Below, piece by piece: positions 23,964-38,646 of a stretch of DNA of 64,000 nucleotides (its first letter is position 1; each line of letters opens with the position of its first letter). The stretch is from Dimorphilus gyrociliatus (taxonomy: Eukaryota; Annelida; Polychaeta; Dinophilidae), in the NCBI GenBank assembly GCA_904063045.1, contig CAJFCJ010000009.1:1034942-1098941 (forward strand). The letters are read 5' to 3'. Both the position numbers and the translations under genes were made by a program. The notes under the pieces are model-generated. The model ran no database searches. It was not told the origin of the DNA and was given only the letters and a program-made list of their open reading frames with translations.

Positions 23964-28671
<4,708 letters not shown>

Positions 28672-30030
28672 ATGAGGAAGGTAATAATTTATATTCATCC
28701 TTTATCAGATACTTTTATCCTATTTTCAACTGCTGTTACTACAGATGAGATATCAAACCAAAACAAAATATCAGCCTATATACGGAATATCGCAAAAGAA
28801 TCAGATGATAATTCTCCGTTTCTCTTAAATTGAAATTGTATATACAAATGATTTTATCTTCTCAAATCACTTTTAATTAAAAATGTAAGTTTTACGTAAC
28901 AATCTATGCATTGAAATTAAAATTGTTTCCGACGTATGCATAATTATTACTATTATTATTTTAGCAGAGGTAAAATGCTACCTCTGTCCTCTATTCTTTT
29001 TATTTTAATCTTGAATTCGTACTTCTCCTATTGATGCAACAAATAACGATCGAATATAATATATTAATAAACATATATATATATATCATAGTATATATAC
29101 TGTATATTTTAATATTATATATGTATTATATATTTGTCATTAATGAAAATTACAAATTTTACATTTCAAATTATATAGATTTATATTTCTTTTTAAATTA
29201 TTATTGTTAAAAAGTACGAAAATCTTTGTCGGAAATTGATAGAAAAGATATAACAGCATCTCAGAAGCTATATAGTGCGCATAGATGCTATATGAATTTT
29301 TTTGTCGTAAAAATAGAATGTAAAAAAAGGTAAGGAAACATATTGTTTATAGTAGCAGACCGATACGAGAGATAATGTTTGCTAATTATTAAATGTATGT
29401 ATTCCTTGTTATGGAAAGGTTGTAGAAATGCCCTGATTAAAGTTAATTAATTAGTATTAACTCTGTAAATTTTCCTTTACTAGCCTTATTATATGGCATT
29501 TACATTAGTCTGGTTCATTGTTTTCATTTTATTAGTTTATATATGTTATATGTAAATGTTGTTATTTCGATATCGTACATTTGTTTTCTTAAACGTGAAT
29601 TATGTTACCTCAGATGCTGTCCGGGAGTATTTATTAACCTTCATATGTCATTGACAACTTGCGTGTTCATTTATAATAGATAACTTATACACGTAGCCTA
29701 CTGTATTACTAATTATCCACTAGGTGACACTTTTAGACTGGACTATTTCATTTTTGACTGCAAACACAGTTTGTTGGATAGTATTTATGGTTTAATAAAT
29801 CGGTAAACTATCTAATGGATTAAGGTATAAAATGATTGAATATAAATAGTTCGCTATGATTTATCAAATGTCATTAATTTCGCTTTCGTAGAAAGTAAAG
29901 AAAATCGAGTATATTCTTTCTTTGTATTGACAAAACAAAACAAGAATTCTATGATAAATCCTAATGACCGAATTATTGACGAAATTAAACACATGTGCCT
30001 CAATACAATAGACTGCTGCTCCCCTTCTCA
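28672..30030. other. NT5C2 3' flank and sulfotransferase upstream region
   Basis: AT-rich DNA with no supported gene. It includes a TATATATACTGTATATTTT string at 29092-29110 and TA-rich sequence around 29070-29130. At the right end a 27-codon upstream ORF (29951-30034) overlaps the sulfotransferase start. Polyadenylation candidates for NT5C2 cannot be separated from the AT-rich background. Confidence 0.4.
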
Positions 30031-30034
30031 ATGA
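29951..30034 (+). other. upstream ORF overlapping the sulfotransferase start
   Basis: A 27-codon frame beginning MINPNDRIID and ending SPSQ. Its TGA stop shares bases with the downstream ATG in the string CAATGATAC. This is a termination/reinitiation-like arrangement. It matters only if the transcript begins upstream of 29951, which the sequence cannot show. Confidence 0.35.
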
Positions 30035-31213
30035 TACTCATTTCCAAATGTCAATCGATTTATCAAGAATCTAATGTATCTAAACAAATGATGAAAAATT
30101 TATTGAGAAGGACGAAATTAAGAAGTGCCGAAGGACAAAGTGGAATAGTTTTTAATTATAGAAGAATTTTACAAGCTTGTTGCTGTTTTTTTGGATTTAT
30201 TCTTATATATTTAACATTTTACAGGCTAATTTTAAACAAAAGTAACTATTGTGAAAAAACTCCTATTTTTTATAATAGTGTTCCAAAATGTGGAAGTAGG
30301 ACTACCGCAGATCTTATGAGACGTTTAACAAATCATAATAACTTTATCTATTATCAAAGCAATATCTTTTATAATTATTCAATTGAATATGACGAGCAAA
30401 TGAAGATCGTAGAAACCATCAACAAAATGGCGAAATATACCCAGGTGGTCTACGACAAACATGCCATTTTTATTAATTTCGAAAAGTATAGGCTTTTATT
30501 TTATTCGTTATTTACTGCGGACATTTTTATTTTACATTACTTGTAGATTCTCTTATCCTCAACCAATTTATATAAATGTCATAAGGGATCCTTTGGAGAG
30601 AGCTGTATCTTCATATTATTACCTGAGATTTGAGTCTCAATTGTTATCCAAGACATATGAAAATGATGAAACAAGAAACTTGGTAAGTTTAAAAAGTCAC
30701 TGAACTTTAATAGTTAACCAATAGTTGTTTCTAATTACAAGACATATGACGAATGCGTTTTACAAAATCGAAAAGTTTGTACCGGAAAAAATTCCTTTCA
30801 TGGAATTTGGAATATAATTCCATTTTTTTGCGGATATAATCCTATTTGTAAATATCCGTCCAAGTTAGCTCTTCAAATTGCTAAATCCAATGTGGAAAAG
30901 TATTACGTCGCTGTAGGTACAATCGAATATTATGATGAATCACTACAGTTATTTGAGAAACTATTACCTAATTATTTCCAAGGCATTCAAAAAGCCTATA
31001 AAAAATATAAATCAGGTTAGTAGATCTACTCTGTTTAATTGAAAACAGCTGTTATTCTTTTCCTTTTCAGAAAGTATTAAAAAGTATAGGGGAAAATTTA
31101 AAATGAAACCATCAGAGCAAGTTGAGAGAAAGATGAAAAATCTAATGAACTATGAGTATCAATTTTACAAGTTTATTCGTCAGAGACTCTTTAAAATGTT
31201 GAAAAATGAATAA
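30031..31213 (+). CDS. uronyl 2-O-sulfotransferase-like Golgi enzyme
   Basis: Four exons (30031-30485, 30547-30682, 30742-31015, 31071-31213) encode 335 residues. It is a type II membrane protein: short cytosolic N-terminus, then a hydrophobic anchor around residues 50-72 (ACCCFFGFILIYLTFYRLIL). The sulfotransferase fold has the 5'-PAPS-binding loop YNSVPKCGSRTT and the 3'-PAPS motif VIRDPLERAVSSYYYLR. Downstream come DECVLQN, IIPFFCGYNPIC and LPNYFQGI, which track the UST branch (2-O-sulfation of glucuronate/iduronate in chondroitin/dermatan sulfate, Golgi lumen). The related HS2ST (heparan) branch is the alternative. The ATG at 30031 is the first usable one in frame; the next is at about 30088. 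It ends 98 bp before the TIPIN stop codon, tail to tail, with AATAAA at 31273-31278. Confidence 0.82.
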
Positions 31214-31272
31214 CACTCTATTAATACATCTACTGCTTTGCTTATTTTTGCATATAAATGTTGAGTTTTTCC

Positions 31273-31278
31273 AATAAA
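31273..31278 (+). terminator. AATAAA polyadenylation signal, sulfotransferase gene
   Basis: Canonical hexamer 59 bp after the stop codon, in the short gap before convergent TIPIN. Cleavage would occur at or inside the TIPIN 3' end, so the two mRNAs probably overlap in antisense. Confidence 0.5.
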
Positions 31279-31311
31279 AGCAAACTGATTAAGAAGGGCT
31301 AATTTCCAGTT

Positions 31312-32479
31312 TTAAACAATACTATTAGCGAGAGCATTTCTTAATTTAAGGGCTTTTTCGCGTTTTTCTTGAATTTTTCTTTTTTGTTCTTCCGTGAGAA
31401 CCTGTGGATAGAATAATGTTTATTTAATACAGTACAGATTCACATCTTAAGGCAGACGAACCATTGGCTTTGTTTCTGCTTTATTTTCATTAGCTTCAAT
31501 ATCCATCGATGATTGGAATGGATCACTGCTAGTATCCATTGAAAATTTTAATGGATCATTGTTAGTATCCACTGAAGATTTTAATGAATTGTGATCTGCA
31601 TCTATCGTCGGTTTAAATGGATCATGAATTTTATCATTAACGTCTTGATCACTCTCCATGTTATCAAACCCTCTTCTGACTGTATCCTTTTAAAAATTAA
31701 CAAGCATGGTAAGATGGAGGGAAAATACTATTCATAGACTTTTTTATTGGAATAAATAAGGTACCGTTTCATCATATCTAGGAAATTCTGCAAATTGATT
31801 AGAGCTATCTCCAGTATCTCCATGATTTGAATCACCATCGCTATTGTTATTGTCCCCCTCTTCAGGTGAGATAATGCCTGATCTTATACGACGAATACAA
31901 GACTGAAGTGATAATAACGTTATTTCTAATAGAACGATTATTTCGGTAAATTTATTATAACCTTTATCTCACTTTTCCCTCCTAATTTCTCCATTCTATT
32001 TATAAAATCTTCAAAAGTAAGCTTAGGAAATAGCCTATGAGCCCAATGTTCCATTTGCATCATTAAGTAACGAATATCATTTATTTCGTTTCCCTTCCCC
32101 CTAAAATTCATTGATTTTGCTAGATCTGGAAGGGCAGATAATCCCCGAGAAGTACCTAATCTACATTTTTTTAAAAATTCGATTTTTGCAATTAAAATTT
32201 TTTTTTTTGTAAGTTTAAAGCATTAAATGGTTATCATCTCACCTTTGCCCATCTAGTTTCGGTTGCGGATTTATAACTCTTTTTGCTTTGGATTCCTTTT
32301 TCTCATCTGGATGTAATATGAAAGAATATTGAAAACGCCGGATTAAAAGCAAAGATTACTTTAATCAGACCCTTGGATTGTCCTTCATTATTCTCATTGT
32401 CGTCTAAAGGTTTTAGTCCATCATCATCTTTATTATCTTGCCCGAAGAGGTCATTTAATCCCGTTTCTTCCTCTTCCAT
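31312..32479 (-). CDS. TIPIN: TIPIN, TIMELESS-interacting fork-protection protein
   Basis: Six minus-strand exons (32371-32479, 32243-32306, 31962-32160, 31765-31902, 31462-31686, 31312-31401) encode 274 residues (human about 301). The Swi3 domain is clear: LDGQRLGTSRGLSALPDLAKSM, FRGKGNEINDIRYLM, MEHWAHRLFPKLTFEDFINR, KLGGKSEIKSCIRRIR. An acidic N-terminus and a Ser/Asp-rich repetitive linker (DPFKPT..., DPLKFS..., DPFQSS...) precede the basic tail LTEEQKRKIQEKREKALK. With TIMELESS it stabilises replication forks and supports ATR-CHK1 checkpoint signalling. Two donors are weak (GTTCGT after residue M-V-position in the tail, GTCTGA after exon 1) and were chosen because they keep frame and family sequence. 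An in-frame ATG at 32533 lies inside an NRF1-like motif, so 32479 (MEEEETGLNDLF) is preferred. Confidence 0.88.
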
Positions 32480-32662
32480 ACTATTTGATAAGGCGCCAAA
32501 ACAATTTTTTTTGTAAATTCCCAGTCTACGCATGCGCGGTATAGCTAAAACACAGCAAAAAAGAGATATTTAGTACTACCAGTTGAGAAAATTATTAAGA
32601 ATCTTTAATATACTGCATTTAAGTTTAATATAATATCTTCAAAAGAATTTAAAGCCATAAGT
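32480..32662. promoter_or_regulatory. short bidirectional promoter of TIPIN and ERCC1
   Basis: Only 183 bp separate the two start codons, which point away from each other. At 32527-32538 the sequence TACGCATGCGCG differs by one base from the NRF1 consensus (YGCGCAYGCGCR) and is the only GC-rich spot in the gap. No TATA box stands out. Confidence 0.55.
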
Positions 32663-34173
32663 ATGAGTAAGAAATTTACGATTCCATCGCATTCCGAAAT
32701 TCAAAATGCTAAATCTAACCGTAATAATGTAAGTTTTCATAATTTACTGACCGAAAAAAGGGATATGTACCAAATGTTTTCAGCCTACGCCTGCTATATT
32801 TCAAAAAAGGAAACAATCCGAACAACCTAATGAGAGCATCATAGAAGAAAATGTTCCTAAACAATCATCAGAAAAAGTTATGAATAAAACAAGCACATTT
32901 AGAAGCTTTCAAAGTGACTCTAAGTAAGAATAACTAGACCATTTAGGTAGATAAATTGTGTAATCATTTCACAATATCTCTTGTACAGACCAACTGTACC
33001 AACTGTAACACCTGTCTCAGCAAATAGCAGTCAATCGCCAGAAAAGGCTGTGGATAAATCAGGCACATATAGAAGCTTTGAAACCGTCAATCGGTATGAA
33101 AGATTTAATCATTTGGACACATAAGTTGTGTAGTCATTTCATAATATCTCTAGACCTCAAAAACCACTTGTATCAACTACAACACCTCTCTTGGTAAATA
33201 GCAAACAACGAGGAAATCCAATTCTAAAACATATACATAACGTAGCGTGGGAGTATTCGGATATTGTTCCAGATTATATACTAGGGCAAACTACCTGTGC
33301 ACTATTTCTAAGGTATATGAGAAATTTACTTATAATTGAAGGCAAACAATAACAATTGTTTCTTGAAGCTTGAGATATCATCAATTGCATCCAGGTTATA
33401 TTCATGAACGCCTTAAACTATTGGGACGAACTTTTGAACTTCGTGTACTTTTAGCTCAAGTTGACATCGTTAGTTTTTAAAGTTAAAATCTATATATTTC
33501 TGATCAAATACAAAATAAATTCCTCTTTTAGAAAGATTCCAGCCATATTTGTCAACAATTAGCAAATATATGTTTACTTGCAGATTGTACTCTTATTTTG
33601 GCTTTTACGTAAGCTTTATTCAATATAGAATAGGGGAAAATGATATTAAACTAACAACTAAGTTATACCAGACCAGAAGAAGCTGGAAGATATCTGGAAC
33701 TGTACAAGGCCTTTGAAAATAAACCACCGGATCTTATTATGGAAAAGTCAGAAGAGTCATTCGAGGCAAAAGTAAAGTCTAAAAGCTCACACTATCACGT
33801 CAATTTAAGCGATTTTTCTTGTTTTAGCTAATTGATACATTAACTAGTGTTAAAAAGATCAACAAAACTGATGCAATAACGTTGTATTCAACATTTGGGA
33901 GTGTTAAAAATATATTTACTGCTACAGAAGAAGATTTATCTTTATGTTCCGGAATTGGTCCTCTAAAGGTATAATAATTTACATTCAACAACATATAAAT
34001 ATCATTTTCTTTTATCATTTTAATAGGCAAAAAGATTACATAAGGCTTTCAATGAACCTTTTATAAAGAATATTAAGAAAAAGGCTATAGAAGAAGTTAA
34101 TTCAACTGAAGTAAAAGAGAAGTGTGAGAAGGGAATTGGCAATGAAAATGATAATGAAAATGAAGGATGTTAA
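32663..34173 (+). CDS. ERCC1: ERCC1, excision-repair nuclease subunit
   Basis: Nine exons: 32663-32728, 32784-32923, 32989-33093, 33154-33312, 33369-33468, 33532-33608, 33672-33771, 33828-33968, 34027-34173. They encode 344 residues (human 297). Central nuclease-like domain without catalytic residues: [80 protein letters not shown]-terminal tandem helix-hairpin-helix that pairs with [40 protein letters not shown]1-XPF cuts DNA 5' of lesions in nucleotide-excision and crosslink repair; XPF carries the active site. The N-terminal region is longer than usual because a coding segment has been tandemly duplicated (exons 2-4; see findings). The tail is Lys- then Glu/Asn-rich. It shares a promoter gap with TIPIN and converges with the 34419 gene. 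Confidence 0.94.
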
Positions 34174-34418
34174 GAATATATTCACAGCATGCGTTTATAT
34201 TCTCGTACAGTTTTACACTTTTATAAAATAGACAAAACAAAATTAATTTTGACAAAGTCCTTTTATAAACCTTTTTGTTGACAAAACCGTTATTAACAAT
34301 TAGCCATATATATATTAATATATATATATACAGTATATATATAAGTATAGGCTTAGTGGTAATTGATCGACTCATTGCTAATAATTTGATGCTATAAATG
34401 TCGAAAGTTGCTTTAAAA

Positions 34419-35425
34419 TCAATTGTAATTTTCTAGCAAACCATTCTGAGCACATAATCGTTTTTCGTTAGGCTCATTAATATTCATAAAATGTTCAACG
34501 CTCTTGAAATATTTGCTCAAGATATCTATATGTTTGCCTGAAATAAAGTTTTCCAATTTTTCAGTTCTTATATCATCTAAAGTTAGTTTTCTTTTTCTTG
34601 ACTGTGGATTAATACTGTCTTGAGATATATATGCTGACTCTTCACTTGTTTTTTCACTGGGGGCAGTTAAATTAGACTTAATTTCCATATTGAGTGACCA
34701 ATTTTCACTTGCAGATTCTTCTGAGGTATCTCCTGAGATCTTAGAGCTCATTGCATTTTCTTCACTATCAATATCAGTGAAGTATTCTTTGATACTCTCG
34801 AAATATTTATCAATCATTTTGACTTTTTTTGTATTTATTTTAAACATATTGAGATCTTCCGGTTTGAGTAGATTTTTCAAGTAATATATCTTATCTGAGT
34901 CAAGTTTTTTTACCTGATTTTCATCGGAACTCTCCCAAACTGAATCTTTGGCTGATAAACTGTTATCGAAAGAACTATCCAAACTATCTAAATCGTCTTC
35001 GTGAATGAAAGTTAGACGGTTTTCTCTGCTCTTTTTATGAGTTTCGCAAGAATTCTCATGTTCATTTGCAGTATCAAAAACACCTGAGAAAACGTTAAGC
35101 TTTAGAAAAATTAGATATTTTTTGAATGTAATGAAAAGTTATTACATCTATCTTCACAAATTTTAAGGTTTTCTATGTCAAATGTATCTGGAGACAGGGA
35201 TTGTTGGTCAGTCTGAAAAAAGTGGGTACTATTATCATCAACTTATATTATCGCTCGTTTAACTTTACTATTTCTTATGGAAATGTTAAATAGGATGAAT
35301 ATACTACATTGGAATAAAAGACTAACCTGAAAGAAGTTATTGGGGTTTGAAAACAATGAAAGCTTCTTAGGTTTTCTATTGAGTCTATCAGGGCTGGAGC
35401 TAATTTGGTTGTCTTCAGAAGCCAT
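34419..35425 (-). CDS. unrecognised acidic Ser-rich protein with an internal repeat
   Basis: Three exons (35327-35425, 35146-35212, 34419-35083) encode 276 residues. They begin MASEDNQISSSPDRLNRKPKK and end just before an AT-rich 3' flank. No membrane segment or signal peptide is seen. Ser-Pro sites (SSPDR, LSPDTF) near the N-terminus and basic clusters (RKPKK, SRKRK) suggest a nuclear, kinase-regulated protein. Two related helical motifs occur: near residue 150, IDKYFESIKEYFTDI, and near residue 250, LSKYFKSVEHFMNI. They are separated by an acidic Ser/Glu linker (SGDTSEESASEN, EKTSEESAY). I do not recognise the family. Its position between ERCC1 and PTCD1 gives no functional proof. It could be a fast-evolving cell-cycle or DNA-replication factor; that is speculation. 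Confidence 0.68.
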
Positions 35426-35892
35426 AAGAGAAACGCTAAAAGAGATTCTCCTGAATTGTTAGATCGTTCGTTATATGATATAATTATGATTCGATGAGTG
35501 TTTCTATAGTATAATTAATAACTACACCGGGAAAATATGGTGGATTTTCCCGGTTATTTTAGATGACATGTCTTAGGATTATAAGGAGTAGCTATGTGGG
35601 GCACTCCTAATTACCACGCGGCAGTCAAACAATGGCGTCTTCATGATAATTCCAGTTCACCTAATCATATGGACCTAAACGTTAGACGGCTCTGAGAGCT
35701 GCTAACGAAATATCAATATATTTTAATATCTTGTAGGGCTACTCCTTCATAAAATTCGGAAATGCAATAAAAGTTCTTCGACTAATATAATTTCTATATT
35801 TTTTGAGATGTTCTCTATTTTGTTTCTAAAAAAAGCCAATTTAAATTTGATTCTTAAATGAATAAGTGTATTGGCTAAGATTCTCAAGCAAC
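35426..35892. other. divergent promoter region between the 34419 gene and PTCD1
   Basis: 467 bp separate the two starts. It contains a perfect 11-bp inverted repeat with 7-nt spacer (35526-35554) and an ACAATGGCGTCT string (about 35629-35640) similar to a YY1 core, also a tiny ATG GCG TCT TCA TGA frame. No other ORF is present. Confidence 0.45.
35526..35554. repeat. perfect inverted repeat, 11-bp arms
   Basis: ACCGGGAAAAT at 35526-35536 and its exact complement ATTTTCCCGGT at 35544-35554, with spacer ATGGTGG. It lies about 100 bp from the start of the minus-strand gene. It could be a dyad binding site; the TTTCCCGG half resembles an E2F-like core. Formation of an RNA hairpin in a 5' UTR is an alternative. 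Confidence 0.7.
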
Positions 35893-38293
35893 ATGTCCCA
35901 CATGTGCATTAAATCTATACAAAAAATATTAATTTCTAGATCATATTTATCATCGTCAACTGCTGTATTTGGTAGAAAAACGAATTATGCCCGAAATTTG
36001 CCAGAATCTGAGGCTGTTTCCAATGAAACCTTAAGAAAAACGCCTAAAAAAACTCGATCTAAATTTTCGCAAGAAGATTCATTCGGTTCTTTAAAATCGT
36101 TTTCCAAACGAGACAAGCGAAAAGCCTTAAATAAAGAGAGTATTTGGGCAGAAAACTTTGGAACTTTGTCTGTGCCTGAAACATACGAAATTGAGGATTC
36201 AGAGAAAATCAAAGAAGAGGATAGGTTAGTTGTTATTTATTAGCAAAGCTTCAACAGCTTTATCTTCTTTTATCAACGCTTAACAGAGAAAACTAAATGT
36301 TTATTTGTTGTAGAAAAGCCGCAATAGAAAAAACTAAAGATAGAAAGCCTAAACTACATTATGTGAAACAGGGAAGGTACTCTTTAGCTTGGTTTGGAAG
36401 GAAAATTGAAAAATTAACAACTAAGGGAAAGGTTGGTTAAAGTTAGAACTTTTTGAAAGTTTTAAAATCTTTATTTATTTCTTTCATCAAGGTTTCGGAG
36501 GCTATACGATACTTTGAAAATGAAATGATAGCAAAATTTCAGATCCATCCTAGTAGTCACACGTTTACAGTGTTAATAAGTGGATGTGCCAAAATAGGAC
36601 ATGTCGACAAAGCTTTTGAGTTATATGAGAAGGTATGTGATATTTAATGAGAATATTGTTTTTGTATTTTGTCAAACTGTTAACAAACAGATGCTCAAAT
36701 GGAAAATCGAACCAGTCAGTCATACATACGCCTCTCTTTTTAATTCAATCGCAAATTCACCTTATAGAAGTAAATATCTAAATCAAGCAAAAGAATTAAA
36801 GCATTCTTTGGAGAGCAATCAAACTGAACTTCACCCAATTGTTTACAAGACTATGCTAAAACTTTTTGCCTTATCGGGAGAAATTGAAGAAGCCGTTGAT
36901 ATCGTAGAAGGAATGATTAATAAAAAAATGAAAATTGATGAAATTGTCTTTAGTCATTTATTAATGGCATGTATTTCTCATAAGGAAGCTGGATTGAAAT
37001 TAGCAATCGAGGTATTCAGAAGGATGCGTAGAAAATATGTTAAACCAACAGCTATTCATTATAATCTCTTGTTAAGGGCTGTTAGGGACTGTGGAGCGGG
37101 TACTGCAGCATATAGTCAAACTCTTTTGTTACCTAAGTCGGAAAAGTCTCAAGGGGAAACCTTTTGGCAGTCACTTAAAGGAGAATTAAGGTTGTTAAAT
37201 GAACAATTATTGCTAGATTCTGGTAAAGTTGAATTAGTAACATCATCTAAGTCCAAAACCTTAATTCGTCAAAGTCATAATGAAGGAACATTAAAACCTT
37301 ACGATGATACACTCGAAAAGCCTAGTGTTCGAGATTTAATTGAAAGGAAGGGTGTATCTGCTCTCGACTCCGAAATTCCTGATCTCTTGTCCAACAAAAG
37401 AGATAACTTAACGTCTGTCATTGAACTGGGAAATCTAGAGAAAGCTGAACATCGTTTAGCTCTCCTCGGCGGTGTCCCTGGCATTTTAAACCATATGAAA
37501 GTAGACTCTGCCTCTCCAGATGTAAAAACGTTGAGCCTCATGCTACCCTCGATTCCGCAAAGCAGAGAGGCGGAAATAGATTTAATAAACGCATCGAAAG
37601 CCTTCGATATTGCTCTGGATATCGGATTTTATAATCAACTTATAAAACGTCGAGCTTTAAGACACGATACGGAAGGTTGCTGGGAAATATTTTATCATTT
37701 GACAGAAAATAATTTTCAATGTGACGAGAGAACATTCGGGTGTTTAGCTATGAGTTGTCGAAATATGGCTGATGGGGTTCGACTAATAGGCTATTTACAG
37801 GTACGAAAAATTGCATTTAAAGATAAATATAGTTAAATAAAGTTAACTTTATGTCAGGTTTCTGGAATGGATATAACAAAAGAAATCTGTGGTATTCTTA
37901 TGCAGGCAAGTTCCCAGAACTTCGAATACAAACTTCACATATTAGAATATATGAACGAGTCCGAAATTGAACCAAACTTCCAATTGATTAAAAATATTGA
38001 AAGAGACGTTTCTATAGCTAAAAAACAAAGTTTAAATAGGGTAAATGATAATGTAACAAACATTGATTTTCTTCTAATGTTAATTACTCTATTGACAGGA
38101 TCTCGGTAAACACGTAGAAGATTACTATAAATCAAAACATTTCAAGGAATTTTTTAAGAAATTTATGTCGAAATATAAATCTTGGCTATTGAATACAAAA
38201 TTGGCAGAAGAAAAGAACGTATTCGAAAATTTTGATAGAACTCCTGAAAATTTTGACGAATCAGAAGAACAAATTGAAAGAATTAATTTATAG
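35893..38293 (+). CDS. PTCD1: PTCD1, mitochondrial pentatricopeptide repeat protein
   Basis: Six exons (35893-36224, 36314-36431, 36492-36632, 36691-37800, 37858-38040, 38099-38293) encode 692 residues (human 700). The ATG at 35893 starts a basic, Ser-rich, acid-poor leader (MSHMCIKSIQKILISRSYLSS) expected of a mitochondrial presequence; the upstream in-frame GTG is ignored. PPR signatures: HPSSHTFTVLISGCAKIG..KAFELYEKM, EPVSHTYASLFNSI, LHPIVYKTMLKLFALSGEIEEAVDI, FSHLLMACISHKEAG, HYNLLLRAVRDCG, then LALLGGVPGIL and the C-terminal repeats (FYNQLIKRRA, DERTFGCLAMSCR). PTCD1 acts in the mitochondrial matrix on leucine tRNA levels and 16S rRNA maturation in mammals; that is family knowledge. Introns are 57-89 bp. 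Confidence 0.92.
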
Positions 38294-38646
38294 ATTTTCA
38301 AACTTACATGTTCCACTTTTTAGTTTTACACTTGTTTTCTTTATTCATAAAATTGTTGAAATTTAAAAAAGTTATTTTGTATAAAAAACTAACAGATGGC
38401 ATTAATGTCTGCGACGCCATTTTTTTTTTGCTATCCGGCTTGACTAGAAAATCGATCAGATTAGTATTTTCAGCATTAAATGTTCATTGAAAGGAATATT
38501 TACCGTTGTTTTCAAAATATTATTCTTTTTGGAAAAGATCGCGTCAAATACAAAAGTAAGTTATCTATTTCCTAGCGGAAGATATACAGTTACTGTAATA
38601 CACTGAACGCCTTAGTATTTTGAACGTTTTTTTTGCACAGCAGATA
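38294..38646. other. gap between PTCD1 and the TASOR-like gene
   Basis: 353 bp holding the PTCD1 3' end and the start region of the next gene on the same strand. GCGACGCCAT followed by a T-run (38411-38430) is a YY1-like ATGGCGTC in reverse orientation, about 230 bp before the next ATG. The 60-codon ORF here is not credible. Confidence 0.4.

Noticed and set aside
32480-32533. Longer TIPIN N-terminus from the ATG at 32533
   Set aside because: Adds a basic hydrophobic stretch unlike TIPIN, and the ATG lies in an NRF1-like promoter motif. It cannot be excluded without 5' data.
34097-34375. 92-codon minus-strand ORF near the ERCC1 3' end
   Set aside because: Antisense to the ERCC1 tail and to a TA repeat; low-complexity hydrophobic.
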